A stretch of DNA of 64,000 bases, taken from positions 20,005 through 84,004 of the forward strand of contig NZ_WEZT01000015.1 of NCBI RefSeq assembly GCF_009863985.1, written 5' to 3'. This stretch comes from Furfurilactobacillus milii (lineage in GTDB: Bacteria > Bacillota > Bacilli > Lactobacillales > Lactobacillaceae). The first letter of the stretch is position 1; each line of letters begins with the position of its first letter. The notes under the pieces were generated by a model. It had not been told where the DNA came from. It saw nothing but the letters and a program-made list of their open reading frames with translations, and made no database searches. Of the stretch, positions 27,282-34,780 are shown piece by piece. Position numbers and translations under genes: made by a program.

Positions 27282-28142
27282 TTAACCTACCTGTACCGCG
27301 ATACCGACAAGTCCGGGACCAGTATGAACGCCAAGGGCAGGGGAAATGTTTCCTGTCTCAATATTAAGTGATGGAAAGCGGTTTTGTAAATCCCCTGTTA
27401 CCTGATTTAATAGCGGTTCATTGAGACCTTGAGCTACAGCTACCCGCGCGTTTTTGTTGGCGGCGATTTTTTGAGAAGCAAGTTCGACCATTTTCTGGAT
27501 AGCCTTCTTTTCTGTGCGCGCTTTAGCGATAGCTGTATAAACACCATCTGAATCACAAGTAATAATCGGTTTAATGTTAAGTGCTGCACCAAAGAATCCG
27601 GCAACACGGCCGATTCGACCTCCGGCTCTTAGATATTTTAATGTTGGAATATAAATGTAGACGGAACTTTTAGGAACGGAGGCATTGAGCTTATCGATGA
27701 TTGTGGTAAATGGCAATTGTTGGTCAATGAGCGATTCTGCGTAGCTGGCAAACAGGCCACTACCAACACCAATGTTTTTAGTATCGATAACTACCATTTG
27801 CACGTCGTCCTGTGACTCTGCGATCTGTTTGAAAAGGCTGTTGGTTACCGATAGTGCGCCAGATATGGTGATTCCAATGACATGGGTAAAACCGTGGCTT
27901 TTTAGTGTTGCGAGGCGATTAATGACATCGCCCATCACGGGGCTGGCAGTTTTAGGAAGCTCTTTAGCAGTGGATTGTAAACGATAAAAGTCATCTGGTT
28001 CAATGGTTTCACGGTCGGCGTATGTTTTGCCATCGATCATTAACTGCATTGGCACAGCAACGATGTTTTGATAGTGTGTAAAAATATGTTCAGGCACATC
28101 GGAGGCCGAATCTACGAGCAAAGCAATTTTTTCTTCTGTCAT
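27282..28142 (-). CDS. DegV family fatty-acid-binding protein (FakB-like)
   Basis: A 286-residue DegV protein. The N-terminus LLVDSASDVPEHI, the TASPVMGDV loop, GITISGALSVTNSLF and LRAGGRIGRVAGFFGAALNIKP are typical. DegV proteins such as FakB bind a fatty acid and present it to the FakA kinase. FakA is not in this window. The ATG at 28142 is preferred over the TTG one codon upstream. A perfect 31-bp palindrome lies 44 nt upstream. Confidence 0.92.
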   Translation of the reverse strand: MTEEKIALLVDSASDVPEHIFTHYQNIVAVPMQLMIDGKTYADRETIEPDDFYRLQSTAKELPKTASPVMGDVINRLATLKSHGFTHVIGITISGALSVTNSLFKQIAESQDDVQMVVIDTKNIGVGSGLFASYAESLIDQQLPFTTIIDKLNASVPKSSVYIYIPTLKYLRAGGRIGRVAGFFGAALNIKPIITCDSDGVYTAIAKARTEKKAIQKMVELASQKIAANKNARVAVAQGLNEPLLNQVTGDLQNRFPSLNIETGNISPALGVHTGPGLVGIAVQVG

Positions 28143-28185
28143 CAAGAGTTTACCTTCTTAGTCGTATTTGAAACGATATTGATTT

Positions 28186-28216
28186 CATTAATATAGTATT
28201 GAATACTATATTAATG
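28186..28216. promoter_or_regulatory. 31-bp perfect palindrome upstream of degV
   Basis: CATTAATATAGTATT-G-AATACTATATTAATG has 15-bp arms around one central base. It lies in the degV/HIT divergent region with no T-run after it, so it resembles an operator rather than a terminator. Confidence 0.6.
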
Positions 28217-28393
28217 ATCGTGTTTTGTCCAATTTCGGCTTAATTCATTTAATTTTAATAATTGAATAAGAAATTAATTTGAACTCGTCTAGCATTTGAA
28301 AATGTGATACTTTACTGATTGAGAAAGTAATTGATGGCATAACTGCGAGTCTCATGGGGAGAGAATCGACATTATATAGAGAGGGTGGATGAA

Positions 28394-28873
28394 ATGATGA
28401 ACGATAACTGTGAAATTTGCAGACGGATTCAAATGATTAAGGATGGGACGAATCCCTATTTTGTTGCTGAATTATCAACAGGGTATGTAGTAATTGGCGA
28501 CAATCAGCACTTTAAGGGATACACCTTGTTTTTGTGCAAACAACATGAGACAGAATTGCATTTTTTGCCACGCGATTTTAAAGAGCAATTTTTGCACGAA
28601 ATGAGTTTGGTAGCGGAGGCTGTTTACGACGCGTTCCATGCTGAAAAAATGAACTATGAGTTATTAGGAAATGGCGACACCCACGTTCACTGGCACCTAT
28701 TCCCTCGCCGAAAAGGCGATACGAAAACACCGGGGCCAGTTTGGTGGTTAGATCGTAACGTTATGTTCAGTGACGGCAACCGGCCAACACCTGAAGAACT
28801 TGACAAGATGAAGCAAACGCTGAAGGCAACACTAACTAAAGTGCTGGCGGCGGATGCTGAAGCGGCAAATTAA
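28394..28873 (+). CDS. HIT-family hydrolase
   Basis: A 159-residue histidine-triad protein. The N-terminal NCEICRRIQ resembles the Cys-x-x-Cys start of HIT hydrolases, and the triad is THVHWHLFPR. The family cleaves dinucleoside polyphosphates or nucleotide phosphoramidates. The exact substrate cannot be told. The ATG at 28394 is preferred because GAGGGTGG sits 5 nt before it. A GTG at 28385 is possible. Confidence 0.88.
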   Translation: MMNDNCEICRRIQMIKDGTNPYFVAELSTGYVVIGDNQHFKGYTLFLCKQHETELHFLPRDFKEQFLHEMSLVAEAVYDAFHAEKMNYELLGNGDTHVHWHLFPRRKGDTKTPGPVWWLDRNVMFSDGNRPTPEELDKMKQTLKATLTKVLAADAEAAN

Positions 28874-28882
28874 ATAGAACTC

Positions 28883-28934
28883 AAATAGCGGCAACGTTCG
28901 CCCGAATTACTTCGCGTGAATGTTGCCGCTATTT
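28883..28934. terminator. Bidirectional terminator after HIT gene
   Basis: AAATAGCGGCAAC pairs with GTTGCCGCTATTT, extended by TTC/GAA, between convergent genes. Confidence 0.8.
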
Positions 28935-28945
28935 GTTATCTTTGG

Positions 28946-29896
28946 TTACTCAATTAATTTTAAACGATGATGAACGATCACTAGATCAACAGTGTCATCA
29001 TCGTAAACGAAAGCAGCTCCGTAAATATCGTCGCGGTCTTCTCCCCAACCTGGAATTGGTTTGCCCGCAAAGAAAAGCCGTTTCGTTTCTATTTCACACG
29101 TGATTGAGTCACGGGCAAAAATAGTGACACCGCTGACGTGTGTTTGCAGGGGATGACCGGTTTCAGGACTCAACAAGTGGTGGTAACGATGACCGTTCTT
29201 AACTAAAACGCGTTCGTAGGTGCCTGACGTGACGGCGGAACCAGCTGGCATTAGCACAGTCAGAAGATCCTCACCACGTGCTTTTGTTGGTGCCTGAACG
29301 CCAACCAGCCATTGACCATTATCGCGTTTAGGCGAAGTACCGACAAATTCAACGTTTCCGCCTAGGTTGATGATACCTGCTTGCACGCCATTGGCACGCC
29401 ATAGATCGCGAATGCGATCAGCAATGTAGCCCTTGGCAATACCGCCTAGATCCAGTTCCATCCCTGGCTCAGTGAGGTACACGCTCTGATCGGCGTCATT
29501 TAGAATGACATTTGCTCCATTAGACAGTGCTAGCCGTTTGGAAATATCCGTTTCATTGGGAACGTTTGCTCCAGCAAAGCCAATTTTCCAAAGTTTAACG
29601 AGTGGTCCAATTAGAGCATTGAAGCCAAAATGTTGGTGGCTCTGCTCAACGGCAGTTTTGATGAGTGCAAACGTGCTTGGGGATACTTGTACAGCATGTT
29701 TGCCGGACGCATTGTTGACTGCCATAACTTCGGAAATAGGGGCATTAACGGTTAGCTGTTGTTCGTACAGCTGAATGAGCGCGATGCTGTCATCCAGTAC
29801 CTTTTCATCTGTCTCACCCATGACCGTTAGCACAATGCGAGTGCCGAGCGCATGGGTTGTTTTTGTTAGTTTTTGCGATGCGAGATTATTAATCAT
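28946..29896 (-). CDS. apbE: FAD:protein FMN transferase
   Basis: ApbE enzymes attach FMN covalently to Thr or Ser of extracytoplasmic flavoproteins, as in flavin-based extracellular electron transfer. The protein has 316 residues. The motifs ELDLGGIAKGYIAD, AGIINLGGNVEFVG, and VTSGTYERV with HHLLSPETGHP are characteristic. No signal peptide or lipobox is evident, as in many Firmicute forms. No acceptor flavoprotein gene is adjacent. A promoter with TTGACG, 18 bp and TATAAT (29953-29982, minus) lies 57 nt upstream. Confidence 0.92.
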   Translation of the reverse strand: MINNLASQKLTKTTHALGTRIVLTVMGETDEKVLDDSIALIQLYEQQLTVNAPISEVMAVNNASGKHAVQVSPSTFALIKTAVEQSHQHFGFNALIGPLVKLWKIGFAGANVPNETDISKRLALSNGANVILNDADQSVYLTEPGMELDLGGIAKGYIADRIRDLWRANGVQAGIINLGGNVEFVGTSPKRDNGQWLVGVQAPTKARGEDLLTVLMPAGSAVTSGTYERVLVKNGHRYHHLLSPETGHPLQTHVSGVTIFARDSITCEIETKRLFFAGKPIPGWGEDRDDIYGAAFVYDDDTVDLVIVHHRLKLIE

Positions 29897-29952
29897 AGTT
29901 TGGGTCCTATTGGTTATCTTTCAGTAAGTTCAAAATGTCAGTGTTAATTGAT

Positions 29953-29982
29953 ATTATAGGTCGTGGTCGTTTTTACCGTCAA
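29953..29982 (-). promoter_or_regulatory. Promoter of apbE
   Basis: On the minus strand, -35 TTGACG (29977-29982), an 18-bp spacer and -10 TATAAT (29953-29958). The stretch from 29983 to 30160 is AT-rich and shows no gene. Confidence 0.75.
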
Positions 29983-30162
29983 TGTCAGTATGGATGAGTA
30001 CTCAACATTAATAAATTAATAAATAAACTTTGAAGTTTAGTAAAGACACTACTGATATTAACCAGCTAAAAATATTATGCGGTAATATCACAGTGTACCC
30101 AAAGAGATAAAGATGTTTCCATTTTTACTAGTCAACGGATGTCTGACGTTTGTGAAATTACC

Positions 30163-30191
30163 TTGAATCTTCTTTGGAACAGGGTTATATT
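30163..30191 (+). promoter_or_regulatory. Promoter of the tRNA-like gene pair
   Basis: -35 TTGAAT (30163-30168), a 17-bp spacer and -10 TATATT (30186-30191). The -10 ends 29 nt before the first tRNA-like gene. A weaker candidate (TTAGCG, 17 bp, TATAGT) precedes the second copy. Confidence 0.75.
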
Positions 30192-30220
30192 TTTCTATGG
30201 CGGTATTTTTAAGGCCTTAT

Positions 30221-30306
30221 GGAGAGTTACCCAAGTCTGGTTGAAGGGACACAATTTCGGTTGTGAGGTCAGCAATGACGCAGAGGTTCAAATCCTTTAC
30301 TCTCCT
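30221..30306 (+). tRNA. Serine-type tRNA-like RNA without an anticodon, copy 1
   Basis: This 86-nt class II tRNA fold has a 7-bp acceptor stem (GGAGAGT / ACTCTCC), a D arm CCC...GGG with GG in the loop, a variable arm GTCA-GCAA-TGAC, and a T arm AGAGG-TTCAAAT-CCTTT. The anticodon stem CACAA/TTGTG (30250-30265) encloses only TTTCGG. That is a 6-nt loop or a UUCG tetraloop closed by U-G, with no readable anticodon. The acceptor stem and long variable arm resemble bacterial tRNA-Ser, and SerRS does not read the anticodon. The discriminator is T and no CCA is encoded. It probably cannot translate. Confidence 0.85.
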
Positions 30307-30384
30307 TTATGAATCCATGGTAACGTCGGATTAGCGTTAGTGCCTAGCATTCATATAGTTGCATAATTTAACAGTTGTAAATAT

Positions 30385-30470
30385 GGAGAGTTACCCAAGT
30401 CTGGTTGAAGGGACACAATTTCGGTTGTGAGGTCAGCAATGACGCGGAGGTTCAAATCCTTCACTCTCCT
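30385..30470 (+). tRNA. Serine-type tRNA-like RNA without an anticodon, copy 2
   Basis: Identical to copy 1 except for two bases, which together form one compensatory pair in the T stem: A30282-T30298 in copy 1 becomes G30446-C30462 here. The anticodon loop TTTCGG (30419-30424) is unchanged. It ends 64 nt before the Fem aminoacyltransferase gene and is followed at once by an intrinsic terminator. Retention of structure argues against pseudogene decay. Confidence 0.85.
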
Positions 30471-30472
30471 TC

Positions 30473-30497
30473 TTGGGCATCGAAGTTCGGTGCCTTT
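30473..30497 (+). terminator. Terminator after the tRNA-like pair
   Basis: GGGCATCGAAG / TTCGGTGCC hairpin with a wobble pair, followed by five T. It lies between the second tRNA-like gene and the fem gene. Confidence 0.8.
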
Positions 30498-30534
30498 TTA
30501 ATATCTAACTTTGTAGTATATAAAATGAAATGGT

Positions 30535-31794
30535 GTGAAAACTTTGCAAAAAGTACGCGAATTAACAGTTGAAGAATTCAGAACGTTTGAAGAGAAATGT
30601 CCCTATGGTTCTTTTTATCAATCTGTGGAACAGGGTAACTTGATGCTAAAAGAAGGCCATAAAGCGGTCTATATGGGTCTTGTAGAAAACGATCAGATTA
30701 TCGTTGCCGGATTAATCGTTGGGATGAAGGTGCACTTTGGTTACCGGTTTGACATTTATGGTGGTCCATTGTTTATGCCCGGTTCAGAAACTAAGGCTAA
30801 TTTAGCTGCTTTTGTAAAGCCAGTTGAAAAATATGTTCGTCAGCAGAATGGGATGTTCTTGCGACTGATTCCTAACTTAGCTTTTAAAACATACAAGGAC
30901 GATGGCGAACTAATTGCGAGTCATTTTGACACGTTACCTGCATTATTTAAAGAATTAGGATATAACTATCAGAGTTACCACAGCGCTGGTTATGACGAAG
31001 CAACTCATGTGACCCATTACGAGTATAAAAAAGACGTTCGTGATATGACGGAACAGACGTTGGAAAAAAGCTTCGACAAGAAAGCGCGCTATAACGTTAA
31101 GAAAGCCAAAGAATTTGGTGTTAAGTTACGCGATATTTCTTACGATGAATTACAGGAATTCAAGAAAGATACTGCACTTACGGCTGAACGGTTACACTTC
31201 CCAGATAAGTCACTAGATTACTATCAGAATGTGTACCGTGAGTTTGGTAATAAAGTTCGCTTTGTGGTTGCTGAAATCGATTCAAACGAATATATCGATT
31301 CGTATCAAAAAAAGATTGCTGCTACCGATGATAAGATTGAAGCGCTCAAACAAAAAAACAAGGGCTACGAACAGCATAAAATCGATGACCTTGAACGTCA
31401 AAAGGCTAACCATCAAAAGAAAATCGATGTCGCCAAAGATCTTCAAAAACGTTATCCTGCCAAGTTTAATGTTGCCAGAGCGATGTTTGTGATTCAACCA
31501 CAAGAAATCGATTACGTATTTAGTTACACGAATGAAGAATTCAAAACGTTCAAGGGTCCATTCATGTTGCAAGATGCCATGATGAAGGCCGCTGTTGACC
31601 AAAATATTCCGACGTACAACTTCTTGGGTGTTGCCGGACTCTTCGATGGTAGTGACGGTGTGTTTGAATTCAAACAAGGTTTTAATGGCTACACTGACGA
31701 AATGATCGGTGAATTCTCCAAAGTGTTGATTCCACGGCGTTACAAGTTGTTGAACGCTATTAAGACAGTGTTGGGGCGTAGCAAACGTTTCTAA
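30535..31794 (+). CDS. FemABX-family peptidoglycan bridge aminoacyltransferase
   Basis: Fem/Mur ligases move an amino acid from aminoacyl-tRNA to the Lys side chain of a peptidoglycan precursor. The protein has 419 residues. The N-terminal GNAT-like half contains EEKCPYGSFYQSVEQ and YRFDIYGGPLFMPG. The C-terminal half holds KARYNVKKAKEFGVKLRDI, a two-helix coiled-coil insertion (about residues 260-310, rich in Lys, Gln and Glu) as in FemA and MurM, and NFLGVAGLFDGSDGVFEFKQGF near the end. The start is GTG at 30535 with no good ribosome binding site. Two anticodon-less Ser-type tRNA genes lie directly upstream and are the likely donors. Confidence 0.92.
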   Translation: MKTLQKVRELTVEEFRTFEEKCPYGSFYQSVEQGNLMLKEGHKAVYMGLVENDQIIVAGLIVGMKVHFGYRFDIYGGPLFMPGSETKANLAAFVKPVEKYVRQQNGMFLRLIPNLAFKTYKDDGELIASHFDTLPALFKELGYNYQSYHSAGYDEATHVTHYEYKKDVRDMTEQTLEKSFDKKARYNVKKAKEFGVKLRDISYDELQEFKKDTALTAERLHFPDKSLDYYQNVYREFGNKVRFVVAEIDSNEYIDSYQKKIAATDDKIEALKQKNKGYEQHKIDDLERQKANHQKKIDVAKDLQKRYPAKFNVARAMFVIQPQEIDYVFSYTNEEFKTFKGPFMLQDAMMKAAVDQNIPTYNFLGVAGLFDGSDGVFEFKQGFNGYTDEMIGEFSKVLIPRRYKLLNAIKTVLGRSKRF

Positions 31795-31818
31795 AAAGTT
31801 GAGATTTGAAAGATAAAG

Positions 31819-31872
31819 AAAATAACCGTTTGAAAATTACAAGTTGCACAGTAATTTCCAAACGGTTATTTT
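31819..31872 (+). terminator. Terminator after fem gene
   Basis: AAAATAACCGTTTG and AAAATTAC pair with GTAATTTC and CAAACGGTTATTTT, a near-perfect ~21-bp stem. It overlaps the spacer before the GNAT gene. Confidence 0.85.
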
Positions 31873-31906
31873 AGTAGCGTTAAATAGAATTGAATGGAGA
31901 AACAAA

Positions 31907-32341
31907 ATGTCTATTATTTCCCATCATGTTAGGACAGAAGACTATGACGCACTAACTATACTGTGGCGTGAAACGGTTGTAACAACGCATAAATTTTTGA
32001 AGGTGGCAGATATTGACCAGATTCAACGAATGTTGCCAGTGTACTTTGATGCAGTTAATTTATTGACATGGTTTGACGGCGAAAAACTAATTGGTTTTTC
32101 TGGCACTAAGAATTATAAACTTGAAATGCTGTTCCTGGACGTTCGTTGTCTGCATCAGGGCTACGGAAGTCAAATTTTGGAACGTCTGATCAATGAGGAC
32201 CACATTCAAACAGTGGATGTTAACGAACAAAATCCTGATGCATTAGCCTTTTATCAACATAATGGGTTTCACATTGCGAACCGTGATGCTGAGGATAATC
32301 AGGGACGTTCATTTCCAATTTTGCATTTAAAGTTAACCTAA
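31907..32341 (+). CDS. GNAT-family N-acetyltransferase
   Basis: A 144-residue single-domain GNAT protein. The acetyl-CoA loop region is FLDVRCLHQGYGSQILERL, followed by VDVNEQNPDALAFYQHNGF. It resembles the YjaB/YjgM-type group of GNAT proteins. The substrate is unknown. The ATG at 31907 follows TGGAGA. An upstream in-frame ATG at 31844 would lie inside the fem terminator and is rejected. Confidence 0.85.
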   Translation: MSIISHHVRTEDYDALTILWRETVVTTHKFLKVADIDQIQRMLPVYFDAVNLLTWFDGEKLIGFSGTKNYKLEMLFLDVRCLHQGYGSQILERLINEDHIQTVDVNEQNPDALAFYQHNGFHIANRDAEDNQGRSFPILHLKLT

Positions 32342-32480
32342 GTATGCTATCGAGGACAATAAAGCCAGTGCGCTCAAAACTCACCTGTATTCCTAATCCA
32401 ATTAAGGCAAACATTCCTGTAAAATCTCTATTGTAGTCGATTCCGGCTCATCGCATAAAAACGGTGAGAGGAGGACGAAT

Positions 32481-32579
32481 ATGTTACAAATGTTTTTGAC
32501 TATTATAGTGGGCCCGCTTGTTGTCGGCGTACTGCTTATCTTATTTAAGCAGTGGTTGGATCGAAATGATAAGTGGTAA
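32481..32579 (+). CDS. Fst-family type I toxin (32 aa)
   Basis: A 32-residue peptide: MLQMFLTIIVGPLVVGVLL, then ILFKQWLDRNDKW. One membrane helix with a central Pro and a charged tail containing WLDR is typical of the Fst/Lpt toxins of enterococci and lactobacilli, which damage the membrane. AGGAGG lies 6 nt upstream. A 15-nt segment spanning the start codon (32474-32488) is repeated exactly beyond the terminator (32662-32676), as in par-type loci. GTAGTCGATT in the leader matches inversely AATCGACTAC after the stop. This supports antisense control. Confidence 0.88.
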   Translation: MLQMFLTIIVGPLVVGVLLILFKQWLDRNDKW

Positions 32580-32621
32580 TCGACTACTAATCTAACCCGT
32601 CCGTTTAAGTACATATTATTC

Positions 32622-32684
32622 GAAAAAAGAACCCCGAAGAGTGGCAGCGCTTCGGGGTTTTGACGAATATGTTACATTTAACTA
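32622..32684 (-). ncRNA. Antisense RNA antitoxin of the Fst locus
   Basis: A minus-strand promoter (TTGCTC 32714-32719, 17 bp, TATTTA 32691-32696) would give a ~63-nt RNA ending at the shared terminator. The RNA contains the complement of GACGAATATGTTACA, which covers the toxin start codon. This copies the par RNAI/RNAII layout. The promoter is only moderate. Confidence 0.6.
32631..32660. terminator. Shared terminator of toxin mRNA and antisense RNA
   Basis: ACCCCGAAG / CTTCGGGGT stem with a T tract on the plus side and a run of T (from GAAAAAAG) on the minus side. Confidence 0.85.
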
Positions 32685-32908
32685 TCGGTGTAAATACAGT
32701 TTATCATGTTTTTGAGCAAATGCGAAGTAATAGGGTAAATGTCATTTGAACATGTCTGTGTCAAACACAAGCACATAACTTACCATAGATCATTTGGATA
32801 GTTCAGCTAGTAGCCGTTTTAGTGTATGAGACAGGTGAACATTCTTACACGCTGCTATGACTGTCAGTGCCGACACCAAGGATAATTGATAATCAATTTT
32901 AAATAAAT

Positions 32909-32963
32909 AAAAATCCTGTTCACAGTTAAGATTTTAACGTCTTAACTATGAACAGGATTTTTT
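32909..32963. terminator. Terminator of gnd
   Basis: AAAAATCCTGTTCA and AGTTAAGA pair with TCTTAACT and TGAACAGGATTTTT. The stretch from 32697 to 32908 holds the antitoxin promoter and no gene. Confidence 0.85.
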
Positions 32964-33018
32964 GTCTAATCTAAATGCATTCAAACAAATAGATTACTCA
33001 CAACATTTAATCCGAAGT

Positions 33019-34461
33019 CTATTGTTCTTCGTACCAAGTGTAGTGGAAGTTACCAGGGCGGTCAGTACGTTCGTAAGTGTGAGCACCGAAGTAGTCACGT
33101 TGTGCTTGCAACAAGTTAGCTGGCAGAACTTCTGCACGGAAACTGTCGTAGTAAGTGATGGCAGCTGAGAAGCTAGGAACTGGAACCCCAGCCTTAACAG
33201 CCATGGCAACAACGTCACGAACTGATTCTTGGTACTTAGCAGCGATGTCCTTGAAGTAGTCGTCGAACAACAAGTTAGTCAGCTTAGGATCCTTGTCAAA
33301 GGCATCAGTGATGTTTTGAAGGAAGCCGGCACGGATGATACAACCTGCGCGCCAGATTTGTGCTAATTGACCAAATTGTAAGTCCCAGTCATAAGTTTCA
33401 GAAGCAACACGCAATTGTTCGAAACCTTGTGCGTAGCTCATTAACTTACTGAAGAACAAAGCTTGACGAATCTTTTCGATGAATTCTTTCTTGTCACCGA
33501 TTTCAGCTTTACCTTGGCTCTTAGCTGCTGGTAAGACTTTAGAAGCTTTAACACGTTCGTCCTTCATCATTGAGATGTAACGAGCGTAAACGGATTCAGT
33601 GATAACAGATTGTGGTACTTGGATGTTCAAAGCATCTTCTGAACTCCACTTACCAGTACCTTTGTTGTTACCACGGTCCAAGATCATGTCAAGGATAGGC
33701 TTTGTCTTGTCGTCGCCTAAGTCATCTTTATGAGTCAAGATGTCGGCGGTGATTTCGATTAAGTAACTGTCCAATTCACCCTTGTTCCATTCTTTAAAGA
33801 TGTCAGCCATTTCATCAACAGAAATGCCGGCAACGTTACGCATGATGTTGTAGCTTTCGTCGATCAGCTCTTCATCACCATATTCGATACCGTTGTGGAC
33901 CATCTTAACGTAGTGACCAGCACCGTTAGGGCCGATGTACGCTACACATGGTTTGCCATCTTGAGGTGCCTTGGCAGCAATCTGTTCAAGGATTGGGGCA
34001 ACTAAGTCATAAGCGGCCTTTTGACCACCAGGCATTAGTGAAGGACCTTGAAGGGCACCTAATTCACCACCGGATACACCCATGCCGATAAAGTTAATCC
34101 CGGACTTGTCCAGTTCAGCGTTACGAGCCATGGTGTCGTGGAAGTTAGTGTTCCCACCATCGATTAAAACATCACCCTTGTCGAGTAATGGTAATAATTC
34201 TTGAATAACGGCGTCCGTTGGGGCACCAGCTTTAACCATCATCAAAATCCGACGAGGTGTTTCAAGAGACTTAACGAAATCTTCAATCGTATAACTAGGA
34301 ACTAACTTTTTGTCGCCGTGGTCCTTCATCATGTCATCGGTCTTTGAACGTGAACGGTTGTATACACCTACAGTGAAACCGCGACTTTCAATGTTTAGGG
34401 CCAAGTTCTTACCCATAACTGCTAAACCAACAACACCAATTTGTGCTTTTTGATCTGCCAT
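33019..34461 (-). CDS. gnd: 6-phosphogluconate dehydrogenase (decarboxylating)
   Basis: This enzyme converts 6-phosphogluconate to ribulose 5-phosphate, CO2 and NADPH. With zwf at 47619 it forms the oxidative branch that heterofermentative lactobacilli use for hexose breakdown. The protein has 480 residues. Motifs are [27 protein letters not shown], the catalytic [20 protein letters not shown] and the C-terminal [14 protein letters not shown]. The ATG follows AAGGAAGG. A Fur-family-like box overlaps the promoter. Confidence 0.96.
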   Translation of the reverse strand: MADQKAQIGVVGLAVMGKNLALNIESRGFTVGVYNRSRSKTDDMMKDHGDKKLVPSYTIEDFVKSLETPRRILMMVKAGAPTDAVIQELLPLLDKGDVLIDGGNTNFHDTMARNAELDKSGINFIGMGVSGGELGALQGPSLMPGGQKAAYDLVAPILEQIAAKAPQDGKPCVAYIGPNGAGHYVKMVHNGIEYGDEELIDESYNIMRNVAGISVDEMADIFKEWNKGELDSYLIEITADILTHKDDLGDDKTKPILDMILDRGNNKGTGKWSSEDALNIQVPQSVITESVYARYISMMKDERVKASKVLPAAKSQGKAEIGDKKEFIEKIRQALFFSKLMSYAQGFEQLRVASETYDWDLQFGQLAQIWRAGCIIRAGFLQNITDAFDKDPKLTNLLFDDYFKDIAAKYQESVRDVVAMAVKAGVPVPSFSAAITYYDSFRAEVLPANLLQAQRDYFGAHTYERTDRPGNFHYTWYEEQ

Positions 34462-34489
34462 GATAAACCTTCCTTGTTATGTTTTATTG

Positions 34490-34530
34490 TGAAAATCATT
34501 ATCATTATGGGCACAAACCCGTTATGTCAA
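34490..34530 (-). promoter_or_regulatory. gnd promoter with Fur/PerR-like box
   Basis: On the minus strand, TTGACA (34525-34530) is followed after 16 bp by ATAATG (34503-34508). TGATAATGATTTTCA (34490-34504) differs at one position from the 7-1-7 Fur-family consensus TGATAATNATTATCA and overlaps the -10. PerR or Fur repression is an inference. Confidence 0.5.
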
Positions 34531-34780
34531 CGATGTTCCACAATTGTGAAGAGCAACACTATTACAGCTATTATGGTAGTTGATACGCTTACATTTTTCA
34601 ACCGCTAGGGGTTCGTTTAATGAAATTAGTTGTGAAATAAATTTACGCGGACAGTTTATAAAACTTGGTTACAATCGTTTGTCATTGTTCTTAAATAATT
34701 GCCGTAATATTCGACATCGGTTAGACTTGGAATTACTTGTGAAAAAGAAGCAGTCAAACGGAGTAGAAAGAGGGAGACTC

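Noticed and set aside
30221..30306. Calling these ordinary tRNA-Arg genes by reading TCG from the loop.
   Set aside because: The loop has only six bases between a 5-bp stem. The long variable arm excludes tRNA-Arg, and shifting the stem to obtain a 7-base loop breaks its pairing.
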